From positions 186,001-250,000 of the forward strand of contig CAWGTM010000036.1 in the NCBI GenBank assembly GCA_963825445.1: a DNA stretch of 64,000 nt, given 5' to 3'. The translations under genes were made by a program, and so were the position numbers. The first letter of the stretch is position 1. Each line of letters begins with the position of its first letter. This document shows, piece after piece, positions 52,363 through 61,598 of the stretch. This DNA is from Actinophytocola sp963825445 (GTDB lineage Bacteria; Actinomycetota; Actinomycetes; Mycobacteriales; Pseudonocardiaceae). The notes beneath the pieces were generated by a model. It saw only the letters and a program-made list of their open reading frames with translations. It was not told where the DNA came from and searched no databases.

Positions 52363-53496
52363 GTGACGAACGGTGACAGCTGGCCCGGTGCCGAGCGAGA
52401 CGGCGGGCTGCTGTTGTTCCGGTTCCGGGGCGTCCCCATCCTGCTGTCCGGCTCCTGGTGGATCGGGTCGGTCGCGGTGATCGTGCTCTACGCCCCGCTG
52501 GTCGAACGGTTCCTGCCCAACGCGGGCGCGGTCACGTCGATGCTGTTGGCCGGCGCGTTCGCCGTGCTGCTCGGCGCTTCCGTCCTCGCCCACGAACTCG
52601 GCCACTGCGTGGTCGCGCTCCAACTGGGGATCCCGGTCCGCCGGCTCCGGCTGTTCCTGCTCGGCGGGTTGTCGGAGATCGCCAGGACCCCGCGCCGACC
52701 CATGCACGAAGGCGTGATCGCCGCCGCGGGACCCGCGGTGTCGGCGTTGCTGGCCGGGCTCTGCGGGATCGCCCTGCTGTTCATGCCGGCCGAGGGGCCC
52801 GTGTGGCTGCTCGTGCTGGAGTGCGCGGTCGCCAACCTGGCGGTCGCCGTGTTCAACCTGCTGCCCGGTCTGCCGCTCGACGGTGGGCGGATGCTCCGCG
52901 CGGGCGTGTGGGCGGCGTCGGGACGGCGGGGGACCGGCACGAAGGCCGCCGTGGTGGGTGGCTGGCTGGTGGCCGCCGCGCTGATGATCTGGGCGCTGTG
53001 GGGCGTGGCCACCGAGTCGCCGGATCGCTGGCTGCGGCTCGGTGTGTGCCTGTTCACCGCGTGGTTCGTGGTGTCCGGCGCGCGTGGCGAACTGGCGGCC
53101 GACCGACGGCGCGGCTGGCCGGAGGGCCTGGTGCTCGCCGACCTGGTCCGTCCCGTGCTGCAACTGCCGGCCGAGAGCCCGGTGGCCGACGCGCTGGCCG
53201 CGGCCGCCGGACGCGGGGTGGTGCTGGTCCGCGCCGACGGGGTGGCCGCAGGCCTGCTCGACCCGATCGCCGCCGAACGCCTGGCCGGTCAGTCCCCGAT
53301 GGCCCCGGCCGAGCAGGCGGCCGAGCCGATCCTGCCCGAGTCGGTGCTGCTGCAGTCCGAACCGGGGGAGGAGATCGCGGAACGGGTGCAGGAGACGGCC
53401 GCGTGGCAGTTCCTGGTGGTCGACGAGGACGGCCGCCCGGCGGGAGTGCTCCGCCGGGAGGACATCCGCGGCACAGTTCCGCCTCTCCGGAATTAG
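52363..53496 (+). CDS. Site-2 protease family (M50) zinc metalloprotease
   Basis: This 377-residue intramembrane protease has about six hydrophobic segments. The zinc site is SVLAHELGHCVVALQLG (HExxH, about residue 76) and the third ligand lies in FNLLPGLPLDGGRMLRAG (about residue 170). A C-terminal CBS-like region (about 255-375; LLQSEPGEEIAERVQETAAW, 20 residues, and FLVVDEDGRPAGVLRREDI) may sense nucleotides. The order HExxH, NxxPxxxxDG, CBS is that of the Rip3-type subgroup. Substrates are typically anti-sigma factors; none is next to it. Confidence 0.92.
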   Translation: MTNGDSWPGAERDGGLLLFRFRGVPILLSGSWWIGSVAVIVLYAPLVERFLPNAGAVTSMLLAGAFAVLLGASVLAHELGHCVVALQLGIPVRRLRLFLLGGLSEIARTPRRPMHEGVIAAAGPAVSALLAGLCGIALLFMPAEGPVWLLVLECAVANLAVAVFNLLPGLPLDGGRMLRAGVWAASGRRGTGTKAAVVGGWLVAAALMIWALWGVATESPDRWLRLGVCLFTAWFVVSGARGELAADRRRGWPEGLVLADLVRPVLQLPAESPVADALAAAAGRGVVLVRADGVAAGLLDPIAAERLAGQSPMAPAEQAAEPILPESVLLQSEPGEEIAERVQETAAWQFLVVDEDGRPAGVLRREDIRGTVPPLRN

Positions 53497-53632
53497 AAGT
53501 GTTGGGCGCGACCCGGCGAACGGGCGCGCAGCCCTGTGGTTGGTGGCTGGGTGCCGTCACGGTCCCCTGCGGTTCCGTCAGGCGGTGCCCGGCCGGGCCA
53601 ACCACTCGTGACGATCCGCGGACACGTTCCGG

Positions 53633-54340
53633 CTACGTGGTGGGGATCGGGTTCGGGATGGCGGTGTTGCCGCCGCTCGAGGGAGGCGAGGTCGGCTGGT
53701 CCTCGTTCTCCTCGTAGAGACCGCAGACCACCCAGTTGTCGCCCTCTTCGACGACCGTCAGCTCCTGGTCGTCCTCGGAGTCCTCGGACTCGCGGTGGAG
53801 GTTGAACGTGGCGCCGTCGTCGGTCTCCTTGAAGTCCGTCACGGACAGCTTCACGGACTCGTTCGTCGGCTCGCTCGACGCGGTCGACGCGTACTCCCGG
53901 ACGTTCTCGAGGTCCTCGTCGAACCGCTTGAAGTCCTCGCCGCAGACGTAGGGCTTCAACGGGGCGGCGTCGAGATCCCGCGGACGCATGTTGGCCAGCT
54001 CCTGCAGCTCCTCGGTGAACGCGTCGGCCGCCGCGCGGGGACCGTCCTCCTTGGAGCTGCCACCGCCACCACCCGCCGGGTCCTTGTCCTCTTTGCTCAG
54101 CAGGAAGTAGAGACCGGTGCCGCCACCGCCGACCACCAGGATGGCCACGATGATGAGGGCCGCCATGAGGCCGCCCTTCTTCTTCGGCGGCGGGGGACCC
54201 ATCTGGTAGGGCTGCTGGCCCCAGGGACTCTGCCCGCCGTACGGGTCCGGCTGCTGGCCCCACGGGCTCTGGCCGGGCTGCTGGCCGTACGGGTCGGGCT
54301 GCTGACCCCACTGACCTGGCTGCTGCGGTGGATACGTCAC
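53633..54340 (-). CDS. Pro/Gln-rich single-pass membrane protein (family member A)
   Basis: This 235-residue protein starts VTYPPQQPGQWGQQPDPYG (GTG 54340, AGGGGGAG ribosome site). It has a Pro/Gln/Gly/Tyr-rich cytoplasmic part (about residues 1-55), a basic PPPPKKK stop-transfer, one transmembrane helix (about 60-80) and an extracytoplasmic domain of about 140 residues. That domain has two Cys, VCGEDFKRF and NWVVCGLYEE, probably disulphide-linked. It matches four other genes at 55489-58603 in plan and in the Cys positions. The fold is probably of the DUF4878/NTF2-like type; the function is unknown. Confidence 0.75.
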   Translation of the reverse strand: MTYPPQQPGQWGQQPDPYGQQPGQSPWGQQPDPYGGQSPWGQQPYQMGPPPPKKKGGLMAALIIVAILVVGGGGTGLYFLLSKEDKDPAGGGGGSSKEDGPRAAADAFTEELQELANMRPRDLDAAPLKPYVCGEDFKRFDEDLENVREYASTASSEPTNESVKLSVTDFKETDDGATFNLHRESEDSEDDQELTVVEEGDNWVVCGLYEENEDQPTSPPSSGGNTAIPNPIPTT

Positions 54341-54484
54341 GATCTCCCCCTTGGTGATCACCGTCCGGGTCGCGCGGGCCAGGGTAGTGGCGGTCCCCGC
54401 GCCAGGTGCCCGGTGGGTCTTCTGCGACTATCTCGCGGTCGGTGTGATGAACCAGTGTGATGATCAGGGACGGAGCGGAATTCG

Positions 54485-55324
54485 GTGGTGGAGGTCAGGG
54501 CGAGTGGACCGTTTCGGGTGGGCGATCGGGTGCAGCTCACCGATCCGAAGGGGCGGCACTACACGCTCGTGCTCGCGGCCGGTGGGCAGTACCACACGCA
54601 TCGGGGCGCGATAGACCACGACGACCTGATCGGGCAGCCGGAGGGCTCGCTCATCAACTCGGGCGGCGGGACGGCGTACCTGGCCATGCGGCCACTGCTC
54701 GCGGACTACGTGCTGTCCATGCCGCGCGGCGCCCAGGTGATCTACCCGAAGGACGCCGGCCAGATCGTCATGTGGGGCGACATCTTCCCGGGCGCGCGGG
54801 TGCTGGAGGCCGGAGCCGGCTCGGGTGCGCTGACCTGCTCGTTGCTGCGCGCGGTCGGGCCGGAGGGTCGCGTGACCTCCTACGAGGTGCGGGAGGACCA
54901 CGCCGAGCACGCGGTACGCAACGTCGGCGCGTTCTTCGGCGGCCAGCCCCCGAACTGGGACCTGCACATCCGTGACCTGGTCGAGCATGAGGGCGAGGTC
55001 GACCGGGTCATCCTGGACATGCTGTCGCCGTGGGACGTGTTGGAGACCGTGTCGGCCAGCCTCATCCCGGGCGGCGTGCTGGTGGTGTACATCGCGACCA
55101 CCACGCAGCTGTCGAAGGTGACCGAGGCGTTGCGCGCGCAGGAGTGCTGGACCGAACCGCAGGCCTGGGAGACGCTCATGCGCCCCTGGCACGTGGTGGG
55201 CCTGGCCGTGCGGCCGGAGCACCGGATGGTGGCCCACACGGCGTTCGTGCTGACCGCCCGCCGCCTGGCGGAGGGTGTGACCACCCCCCGCCCACAGCGG
55301 CGCGGCAAGCAGAACAACAGCTAA
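54485..55324 (+). CDS. trmI: tRNA (adenine58-N1)-methyltransferase
   Basis: This 279-residue enzyme methylates A58 in the tRNA T-loop with S-adenosylmethionine, as a tetramer. The N-terminal beta part (RVGDRVQLTDPKGRHYTLVL, 20 residues) is followed by the Rossmann methyltransferase fold with motif I VLEAGAGSGALTCSLLRAVG (20 residues), motif II VTSYEVRED and the substrate-side motif VDRVILDMLSPW. Length and sequence match the actinobacterial TrmI (Rv2118c). GTG 54485 follows GGAGCGGA by 7 bases. The stop is the first base pair of a 166-bp palindrome. Confidence 0.96.
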   Translation: MVEVRASGPFRVGDRVQLTDPKGRHYTLVLAAGGQYHTHRGAIDHDDLIGQPEGSLINSGGGTAYLAMRPLLADYVLSMPRGAQVIYPKDAGQIVMWGDIFPGARVLEAGAGSGALTCSLLRAVGPEGRVTSYEVREDHAEHAVRNVGAFFGGQPPNWDLHIRDLVEHEGEVDRVILDMLSPWDVLETVSASLIPGGVLVVYIATTTQLSKVTEALRAQECWTEPQAWETLMRPWHVVGLAVRPEHRMVAHTAFVLTARRLAEGVTTPRPQRRGKQNNS

Positions 55325-55489
55325 GAGGGTGCGCGAATAGGGCATGGCGGCGCCCGCCGCGCCGAGGCGGCCCCTGGCGGCACCGCGCAGGCATCGAAGT
55401 ACAACACCGGTACGCCGAAGCCTGCGCGGCACCGCCAGGAACCACCTCGATCACGACGGGCATCCACCGACCCTATTCGCGCACCCTCT
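55324..55489. repeat. 166-bp long inverted repeat between convergent genes
   Basis: AGAGGGTGCGCGAATAGGG at 55324-55342 is perfectly repeated in inverse at 55471-55489. Inside, CCTGGCGGCACCGCGCAGGC (55373-55392) pairs with the complement at 55420-55439 with two mismatches, and the region between the arms pairs imperfectly. The outer ends coincide with the last base of the trmI TAA and the last base of the TGA of the convergent gene. The whole intergenic DNA is therefore one long hairpin-forming element: a bidirectional terminator or a small inserted palindromic element. Confidence 0.88.
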
Positions 55490-56031
55490 CAAGGCACGCA
55501 CCAGGTGCCGTCGGCCCGCTTCTGGAGCGGGAGCGGCACGATGGTGGGTTCGGTGCCGCCGACGGAGATCCGCAGCTGGATCTCGCCGGTGTCACCGGAC
55601 AGTTCCGGGTCGCCGACCAGTTCGGCCGTGGTGTTCTCGCCGAGGTCCACGGGGGTCCCGCCGCTCTCGGGGTCGCAGCTGATCTGGGTCATGGCCGCGA
55701 CGTCACCGGCGGCGAAGGCCGCGGCCGCCTGCTCGGCCACGCCCCGCGCGGCGGTCACCTCGGCCTCGGTGGCCGGCTCGGCGGGGGTGCCGGTCTCGGG
55801 CTGGTCGGCCGGCGTGGTGGCGGTGGTCTGCTGGTCGCCGCCCGCCGTGTCCCCGCCCGGCTTGTCGGCCGTGTTGTCGTCGCCGCCGGTCAGCAGCAGC
55901 GTGAGGACGCCGGCCACCACCAGCACGGCCACGACGAGGCCCGCGATCACCAGGACCCGGCGTCGGCCGGCCTTCTCGTCGCGCACGGTCTCTTCGTTCA
56001 CGGTCTCGTCGTTCACGGTCTCGTCGCTCAC
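55489..56031 (-). CDS. Single-pass membrane protein (family member B, short N-terminus)
   Basis: This 180-residue protein starts at GTG 56031, which overlaps the TGA of the next upstream gene (GTGA). It has a short acidic/repeated N-terminus (ETVNDETVNEETV), a transmembrane helix at about residues 25-47 and a Thr/Pro-rich linker. Its extracytoplasmic domain has the two family Cys (ISCDPESGGTPVD, GTWCVP at the very end). It lacks the Pro/Gln-rich part of its neighbours. In the raw sequence the upstream gene reads through into it because of a one-base frame break near 56100; the overlap pattern shows that they are two genes. Confidence 0.75.
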   Translation of the reverse strand: MSDETVNDETVNEETVRDEKAGRRRVLVIAGLVVAVLVVAGVLTLLLTGGDDNTADKPGGDTAGGDQQTTATTPADQPETGTPAEPATEAEVTAARGVAEQAAAAFAAGDVAAMTQISCDPESGGTPVDLGENTTAELVGDPELSGDTGEIQLRISVGGTEPTIVPLPLQKRADGTWCVP

Positions 56032-56718
56032 AGGGGCACGCACCAGGAGCCGTTCTGGAAGAACAGGGGTGCGGGTAGCGGTGGCTGCGTCCCGATGATG
56101 ATCTCCGACGGAGCCGTTGGTGCCGGTGACCTGGGCCTTGCCGAGGGTGATCTCGTCGTCGCCCGTGGCGAGGGTGTCGTAGATCGTGCCGGCCGAGGTG
56201 CCGTCGCAGGTGAGCTCGGTGGCGGCGGCCTCGTCCTTGGCCATGATCGCGTCGATGTAGTCCTGCGCGACCGCGACCATGTCCTCCTCGGACCCGTCGC
56301 CCGAGGGCGCCTCGCCCGTCGGGTCCTCCTCGCCGGTGGGGTCGTCCTGACCGCCGGTCGGGTCCTCCTGCTGACCGGTGGTCGGGTCGTTGTTCGCGGT
56401 GTTCGGCGGCTCGTCGTCCTGGTTGAGCAGGAAGATGGTCAGGCCGCCGCCGGCGAGGACGAGCACCGCCACGACGATCGCGACGATCAGGCCGGTCTTC
56501 TTCTTCGGCGACCCGCCGCCCGGGTAGCCCGGCTGCTGCCCGTACTGACCCGGCTGGCCGGGCTGTTGGCCGTAGGCGGGCGGCTGCTGGCCGTACTGAC
56601 CGTACTGCCCGTACTGACCTGGCTGGCCCGGCTGCTGGCCGAACTGGCCGGGTTGCTGGCCGTACGGATCCTGCCCGTGCGGGCCCGGCTGGCCGGGCTG
56701 CTGCGGCGGGTACGTCAT
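56028..56718 (-). CDS. Pro/Gln-rich single-pass membrane protein (family member C, one frame break)
   Basis: This reads as about 229 residues after removing one extra base near 56096-56104. The Pro/Gln/Gly/Tyr-rich cytoplasmic part is long (MTYPPQQPGQPGPHGQDPYG, then QFGQQPGQPGQYGQYGQ and more, about residues 1-68). A KKKTG stop-transfer, one helix (about 75-97), an Asp/Thr-rich linker and a domain with LTCDGTSAGTIYD follow. After the break it ends FFQNGSWCVPL, restoring the second family Cys. Homology to the neighbours confirms the corrected frame. Function unknown. Confidence 0.72.
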
Positions 56719-56766
56719 GTGTGCGGCTCCCGTGTGCTGTCGGCGTCTGCTGGTCGGCTGCGGCCG

Positions 56767-57723
56767 TTAACCCTCGTCCTCGCCGCAGAACCGCCACTTG
56801 CCCTGTTCCTCGACGAGCTTGACGAGGATCTTGCGGCTGTCGGTGTTGTCGTCGGCCGACAGTTCGATGTCGATCCGGCCGGTGGCCGTCCTGCCCTTGA
56901 CGTCGAGGTCGCCGTCCTCGGTGGCGATGACGTCGTAGTCGGCGAGGGCGGCCTCGAGTTCCTGGGTGTCGGTGCCGAACCGGTCCTGGTAGGCCTCGCA
57001 GGAGTTCTCGACGATGTCGCTGAACTCCTTGTTCTCGTACGCCGCCATGTAGGCCAGCCGGACCTCGTCCGGGTCGTCGCTGGTGACCGAGCCGTCGTCG
57101 ATGTCGCGGATCTCGCGTTCGGGCTCGTCCTCACCGGAGGTCTCGCCGTAGCTGTCGTCGTAGTCGTCGTACTCCGGGTAGTCCGAGCTGTAGTCGTCGG
57201 AGGACTCGGTGGAGGACCCGTAGTCGTCGTAGTAGTCGTCGTAGACGTCGCCCGACTCGGATTCGGACTCGGACTCGCGCGACGAAGTGGTCTTCGTGGA
57301 ACTGGCGCCGCTGCCCGCGCGGTCACCCGATCCGCCCTGATCGCGATGCGTGACCAGATAGACCGCGACCCCGCCGCCGGCGAGGACGAGCGCCACGACG
57401 AGCACGATGGCCGCGATCCGGCCCTTGCGACTCTTGGGCGGCGGCTGGTCGGCGGGCACCGGCGACTCGGTCGGCCCGGTCGACTCAGTCGTCTCGGCCG
57501 GGTCCCCGTCGACACCGGTGGCCTCCGGGTCGGATATCTCCGACTCCTCGTCGGTCGAGTCCGTCGACTCCGGTAACTCGGCGGTGTCAGAAGGCTCAGA
57601 AGATTCAGTCGGGTCCGAATCGGGCGAAGTGTCCGATACCGCCGACTCCTGGTCCGAGGTGGCCTCGCCCGATTCCTCCGGCTCCGGGCTCGACTCTCCC
57701 GGCTCCTGCGGTGGGTTGGTCAT
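56767..57723 (-). CDS. Acidic Ser/Asp-rich single-pass membrane protein (family member D)
   Basis: This is a 318-residue protein. The N-terminal 100 residues are Ser/Glu/Asp/Pro-rich (MTNPPQEPGESSPEPEESGE, 20 residues, and on), then a KSRKGR stop-transfer and a helix (about 105-127). An extended acidic linker with repeated Asp-Tyr (DVYDDYYDDYGSS) comes next. The C-terminal domain has ENSCEAYQDRFG and WRFCGEDEG, the same Cys pair as the neighbours. The MTNPPQEPGE start corresponds to the MTYPPQQPGQ start of the relatives. Function unknown. Confidence 0.72.
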   Translation of the reverse strand: MTNPPQEPGESSPEPEESGEATSDQESAVSDTSPDSDPTESSEPSDTAELPESTDSTDEESEISDPEATGVDGDPAETTESTGPTESPVPADQPPPKSRKGRIAAIVLVVALVLAGGGVAVYLVTHRDQGGSGDRAGSGASSTKTTSSRESESESESGDVYDDYYDDYGSSTESSDDYSSDYPEYDDYDDSYGETSGEDEPEREIRDIDDGSVTSDDPDEVRLAYMAAYENKEFSDIVENSCEAYQDRFGTDTQELEAALADYDVIATEDGDLDVKGRTATGRIDIELSADDNTDSRKILVKLVEEQGKWRFCGEDEG

Positions 57724-57892
57724 CTCGGCCGCGACTCCTTACCCTGCGTGTTCCGGTGGTTCCGGGACCCCTGTCATGGAAGACGGAACAGCCCGGCATT
57801 TCGTTCCCCGCCCGACCCATCGTAGGAGAGGCCACCGACGACGAACGCCGCCGGGACGAGGTCCCAGCGGCGTTCGACGGTGTCCGGTCTGC

Positions 57893-58603
57893 TCAGCCGT
57901 CGGAACTAGGGGCGCTGGCGCCCCCGGACCCGGAGATGCACCATTCGCTGCCTTCCTTCTCCAGCGGCAGGGGCACGGGGCCGTCGTTGAAGAACTCCTT
58001 GGCCTCTTCGGGCACGTTGCTGTAGGTGAGGGTGACCTGCGCGGTCGCCTTGTTGTCGCCCTCGGTGGTGACCTCGCCGAGTTCGGCGCTCACCTCGACC
58101 GCGGCCAGGGACTCGTCGACGGAACCCGGGTCGGTGAACTGCTCCACGTCCGACGCCTCGGCGCCGCAGGTGAGTGCGGCGAGCGCCTCGGCGTCCTTGT
58201 CGTTGACCGCGTCGACGACAGCCTGCGCGGTGCCCTCGGGGGTGCCCGTGTCCTCACCGCCGGTGAGCACGATGATCAGGACCACGGCGATCGCGACCAC
58301 GACCACGCCACCGCCGGCCAGGATCCACGGCATGGGGCTCTTCTTCTGCGGGCCGTAGCCCCCGTACTGCGGGCCGTAGGGGCCGGGCTGCTGCCCGTAC
58401 CCACCCGGCTGTTGCTGCTGCGGGTACCCGCCCTGCTGGGGGTAGCCGCCCGGCTGTTGCTGCTGCTGCGGGTAGCCGCCCTGCTGCGGATATCCACCCT
58501 GTTGCGGGTAGCCACCCGGCTGCTGACCGGGGCCAGGCTGCTGGCCATACGGCTGGCCCGGCTGCCCTCCCCACTGGCCCGGCTGCTGCGGCGGTTGCGA
58601 CAT
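57893..58603 (-). CDS. Pro/Gln/Gly/Tyr-rich single-pass membrane protein (family member E)
   Basis: This 236-residue protein begins MSQPPQQPGQWGGQPGQPYG and carries a run of GGYPQQ repeats (about residues 30-70, low complexity). A KKSPMP stop-transfer, a transmembrane helix (about 92-115) and a domain with LTCGAEASDVEQFTDPG and SEWCISGSGG follow, giving the family Cys pair. The repeat-rich cytoplasmic tail is intrinsically disordered. It is the member closest to mpa, which is divergent from it. Function unknown; similar tails occur on membrane proteins that interact through low-complexity contacts. Confidence 0.75.
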   Translation of the reverse strand: MSQPPQQPGQWGGQPGQPYGQQPGPGQQPGGYPQQGGYPQQGGYPQQQQQPGGYPQQGGYPQQQQPGGYGQQPGPYGPQYGGYGPQKKSPMPWILAGGGVVVVAIAVVLIIVLTGGEDTGTPEGTAQAVVDAVNDKDAEALAALTCGAEASDVEQFTDPGSVDESLAAVEVSAELGEVTTEGDNKATAQVTLTYSNVPEEAKEFFNDGPVPLPLEKEGSEWCISGSGGASAPSSDG

Positions 58604-58826
58604 CGGTCACTTCTCCTTGTTCGTGGCTACCGGCTCCCGGCCGGCCCAATCCTTGACGCACGGTAGCGGGTCGATGGTTCCCCTACGCGCCGACATGGCC
58701 CGAAACTGTCGGCTCGAGTCCGGTTTCATGAACATGACGCGACGGTTCCGAGATGTGGATGGTCTTCTTTTGTCGGTGCGCACCGGTACCGTGGGGGTAA
58801 GCGAATATGCGGGAGGAGGTGCCGAC

Positions 58827-60643
58827 ATGCAGCACGATCGTCCCGGTGGTCGGCCGGAGGAGGCCGACGAGCACGGCGCTGGACCCGAGCCGGCATCTGG
58901 GCACGAACCGTCGGAAGCCGCCCAGATCCGGTTCCTCGAGGAGGAAGTAGCGCTGCTGCGCCGGAAGCTGACGGACTCGCCGAGACACGCCCGGCTGCTC
59001 GAGCAGCGGCTGGCCGAGGCATCGGAGCGAGTGAGTCAGCTAACCGAGCGTAACGCCAAGCTGGTCGAGACCCTGCGTGAAGCACGGAGTCAGCTACTCG
59101 CCCTGCGCGAGGAGGTCGACCGGCTCGCCCAGCCGCCCAGCGGCTATGGCGTGTTCCTCGACGGACACGAGGACGGCACGGTCGACGTGTTCACCGCCGG
59201 TCGGAAGATGCGGGTGGCGTGTTCGCCGGCCGTCGAGGCCGACCAGTTGCGCCGCGGCCAGTCCGTGCGGCTCAACGAGGCGCTGACCATCGTGGAGGCC
59301 GGGCAGTTCGAGCGGATCGGCGAGGTGTCGACGCTGCGCGAGCTGCTTGCCGAGATCGACGACACACCGCCGCAGCGGGCGCTGGTCGTCGGCCATGCCG
59401 ACGAGGAGCGCGTGGTCTGGCTGGCCGATCCGCTGCGCGAGTCCACCCTCAAGCCGGGTGACTCGCTGCTGGTCGACTCCAAGTCGGGCTACGCCTACGA
59501 GCGGGTGCCCAAGGCCGAGGTCGAGGACCTGGTGCTGGAGGAGGTGCCCGACGTCCAGCTACGAGGACATCGGTGGCCTGTTCCGGCAGATCGAGCAGAT
59601 CCGCGACGCGGTGGAGCTGCCGTTCCTGCACGCCGACCTGTACACGGAGTACGAGCTGCGGCCGCCGAAGGGCGTCCTGCTCTACGGCCCGCCCGGCTGC
59701 GGCAAGACGCTCATCGCCAAGGCCGTGGCCAACTCGCTGGCCAAGAAGGTGGCGGCGGCGCGGGGCGACGGCTCGGCCTCCCAGGCCAAGTCGTACTTCC
59801 TGAACATCAAGGGTCCCGAGCTGCTCAACAAGTTCGTGGGCGAGACCGAGCGGCACATCCGGCTGATCTTCCAGCGTGCGCGGGAGAAGGCGTCGGAGGG
59901 CACTCCGGTGATCGTGTTCTTCGACGAGATGGACTCGATCTTCCGTACCCGTGGCAGCGGCGTCTCTTCCGACGTGGAGACCACGATCGTGCCTCAGCTG
60001 CTCAGTGAGATCGACGGTGTCGAGGGCCTCGAGAACGTGATCGTGATCGGTGCCTCCAACCGCGAGGACATGATCGACCCGGCGATCCTGCGGCCCGGCC
60101 GGCTGGACGTCAAGATCAAGATCGAGCGGCCGGACGCCGAGGCGGCCAAGGACATCTTCTCGAAGTACCTGACACCGAGTCTGCCGATCCACGCCGAGGA
60201 CCTCGCCGAGTTCGGTGGCGACCCCGAGGCGTGCCTGCGAGGCGATGATCCAGCACACCGTCGAGCGGATGTACGAGGAGACCGAGGAGAACCGGTTCCT
60301 CGAGGTCACCTACGCCAACGGTGACAAGGAGGTGCTCTACTTCCGCGACTTCAACTCGGGCGCGATGATCCAGAACATCGTGGACCGGTCGAAGAAGGCG
60401 GCGATCAAGTCGGTGCTGGAGACCCAGCAGCGCGGTCTGCGGGTGCAGCACCTGCTCGACGCGATCGTCGACGAGTTCGCGGAGAACGAGGACCTGCCCA
60501 ACACCACCAACCCGGACGACTGGGCCCGGATCTCCGGCAAGAAGGGGGAGCGGATCGTCTACATCCGCACCCTCGTCACCGGCAAGAACCAGGACTCCGG
60601 CCGGGCGATCGACACGGCCACGAACACCGGCCAGTACCTGTAG
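58827..60643 (+). CDS. mpa: Proteasome-associated AAA ATPase Mpa/ARC (two frame breaks)
   Basis: Mpa unfolds pupylated proteins and feeds them to the 20S proteasome. After removing one extra base near 59555 and one near 60236 it reads 604 residues. The N-terminal coiled coil (IRFLEEEVALLRRKL) binds Pup, and the OB domains follow (PPSGYGVFLDGHEDGTVDVF, 20 residues). The AAA domain has Walker A GPPGCGKTLIAKAVA and Walker B VIVFFDEMDSI. The C-terminus ends TNTGQYL, the Tyr-containing motif that docks into the proteasome alpha ring. ATG 58827 has a GGGAGGAGG site. The frame breaks lie before the AAA domain and in its end part. Confidence 0.94.
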
Positions 60644-61598
60644 ATGCACGGCACCGAGGGCGGCGGGCATCGAGCGACTAGGGCTCGGTCTCGCCGCCCT
60701 CGGCCGTCCCGCCTACATCAACGTGGGCCGCGGCGAGCTGCCGGCCGACCGGTCGGTGGCCAACATGCGCGCCGCCACCTGGGAGGTCCTCGACCACGCG
60801 TACGCCGCCGGCGTGCGCTGGGTCGACACCGCCCGCTCCTACGGCCGCGCCGAGGAGTTCCTCGCCACCTGGCTGGCCCAACGCGAGCCCTCGGACGTCG
60901 CGGCGCTCACGGTCTCCAGCAAGTGGGGCTACGCCTACGTGGGCGACTGGCGGCTCGACGCGCCCGTCCACGAGGTCAAGGAACACTCCCTGGCCCGGTT
61001 CTCCCGGCAGTGGCCCGAGAGCCAGGCGCTCCTCGGGTCCCGGCTCGCGCTCTACCAGGTCCACTCGCTCACCCCGGACAGCCCGCTGTTCGACGACCTC
61101 GAGCTGCAGGACGCGCTCGCCGCCCTGCCCACCCGCGTCGGGTTCTCCACGTCCGGGCCCCACCAGGCCGACACGGTCCGCCGCGCGCTCGCGCTGACCA
61201 GGCACGGAACGCCGGTCTTCACGGCCGTCCAGTCCACCTGGAACGTCCTGGAGCCGTCCGTGGGGCCCGCCCTCGCGGAGGCCCACGCCGAGGGCGCCCA
61301 CGTGCTGGTCAAGGAGGTGCTGGCGAACGGCAGGCTGGCGGTGGACCCACCCGCGGAGGTGGGGAAGACCGCGGCGGCGGCCGGGGTCGGTCCCGACGCG
61401 GTGGCCCTGGCCGCCGCCCTGGCCCAGCCGTGGGCGGACACCGTGCTGCTCGGCCCGGCCGGCCCGGACCAGCTGCGATCCAACCTGGCGGCGCTCACGG
61501 TCGTGCCGGATCCTGTGGCGATCGCGGAGGCGTTCACCGACCTCGCCACCGAACCGGACGTCTACTGGCGTGATCGCGGCGCCCTGGCCTGGAGCTGA
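60644..61598 (+). CDS. Aldo/keto reductase (one frame break near start)
   Basis: ATG 60644 directly follows the mpa stop. The first six codons are out of frame with the rest; removing one extra base near 60658-60663 joins MHGTE to GIERLGLGLAALGRPAYINV, a normal AKR N-terminus, giving 317 residues. Catalytic Asp and Tyr are in WVDTARSYGRAEEF and Lys in LTVSSKWGYAYVG; the cofactor loop (VLLGPAGPDQL) is present. The substrate is unknown. Its place between mpa and dop suggests cotranscription with the proteasome genes, without functional implication. The stop lies inside a 16-bp direct repeat. Confidence 0.85.

Noticed and set aside
60644..61598. Aldo/keto reductase starting at GTG 60723 with no frame break
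   Set aside because: The residues just upstream in that frame (LGLGLAALGRPAYIN) match the family N-terminus, so the coding region extends back to 60644 across a break.
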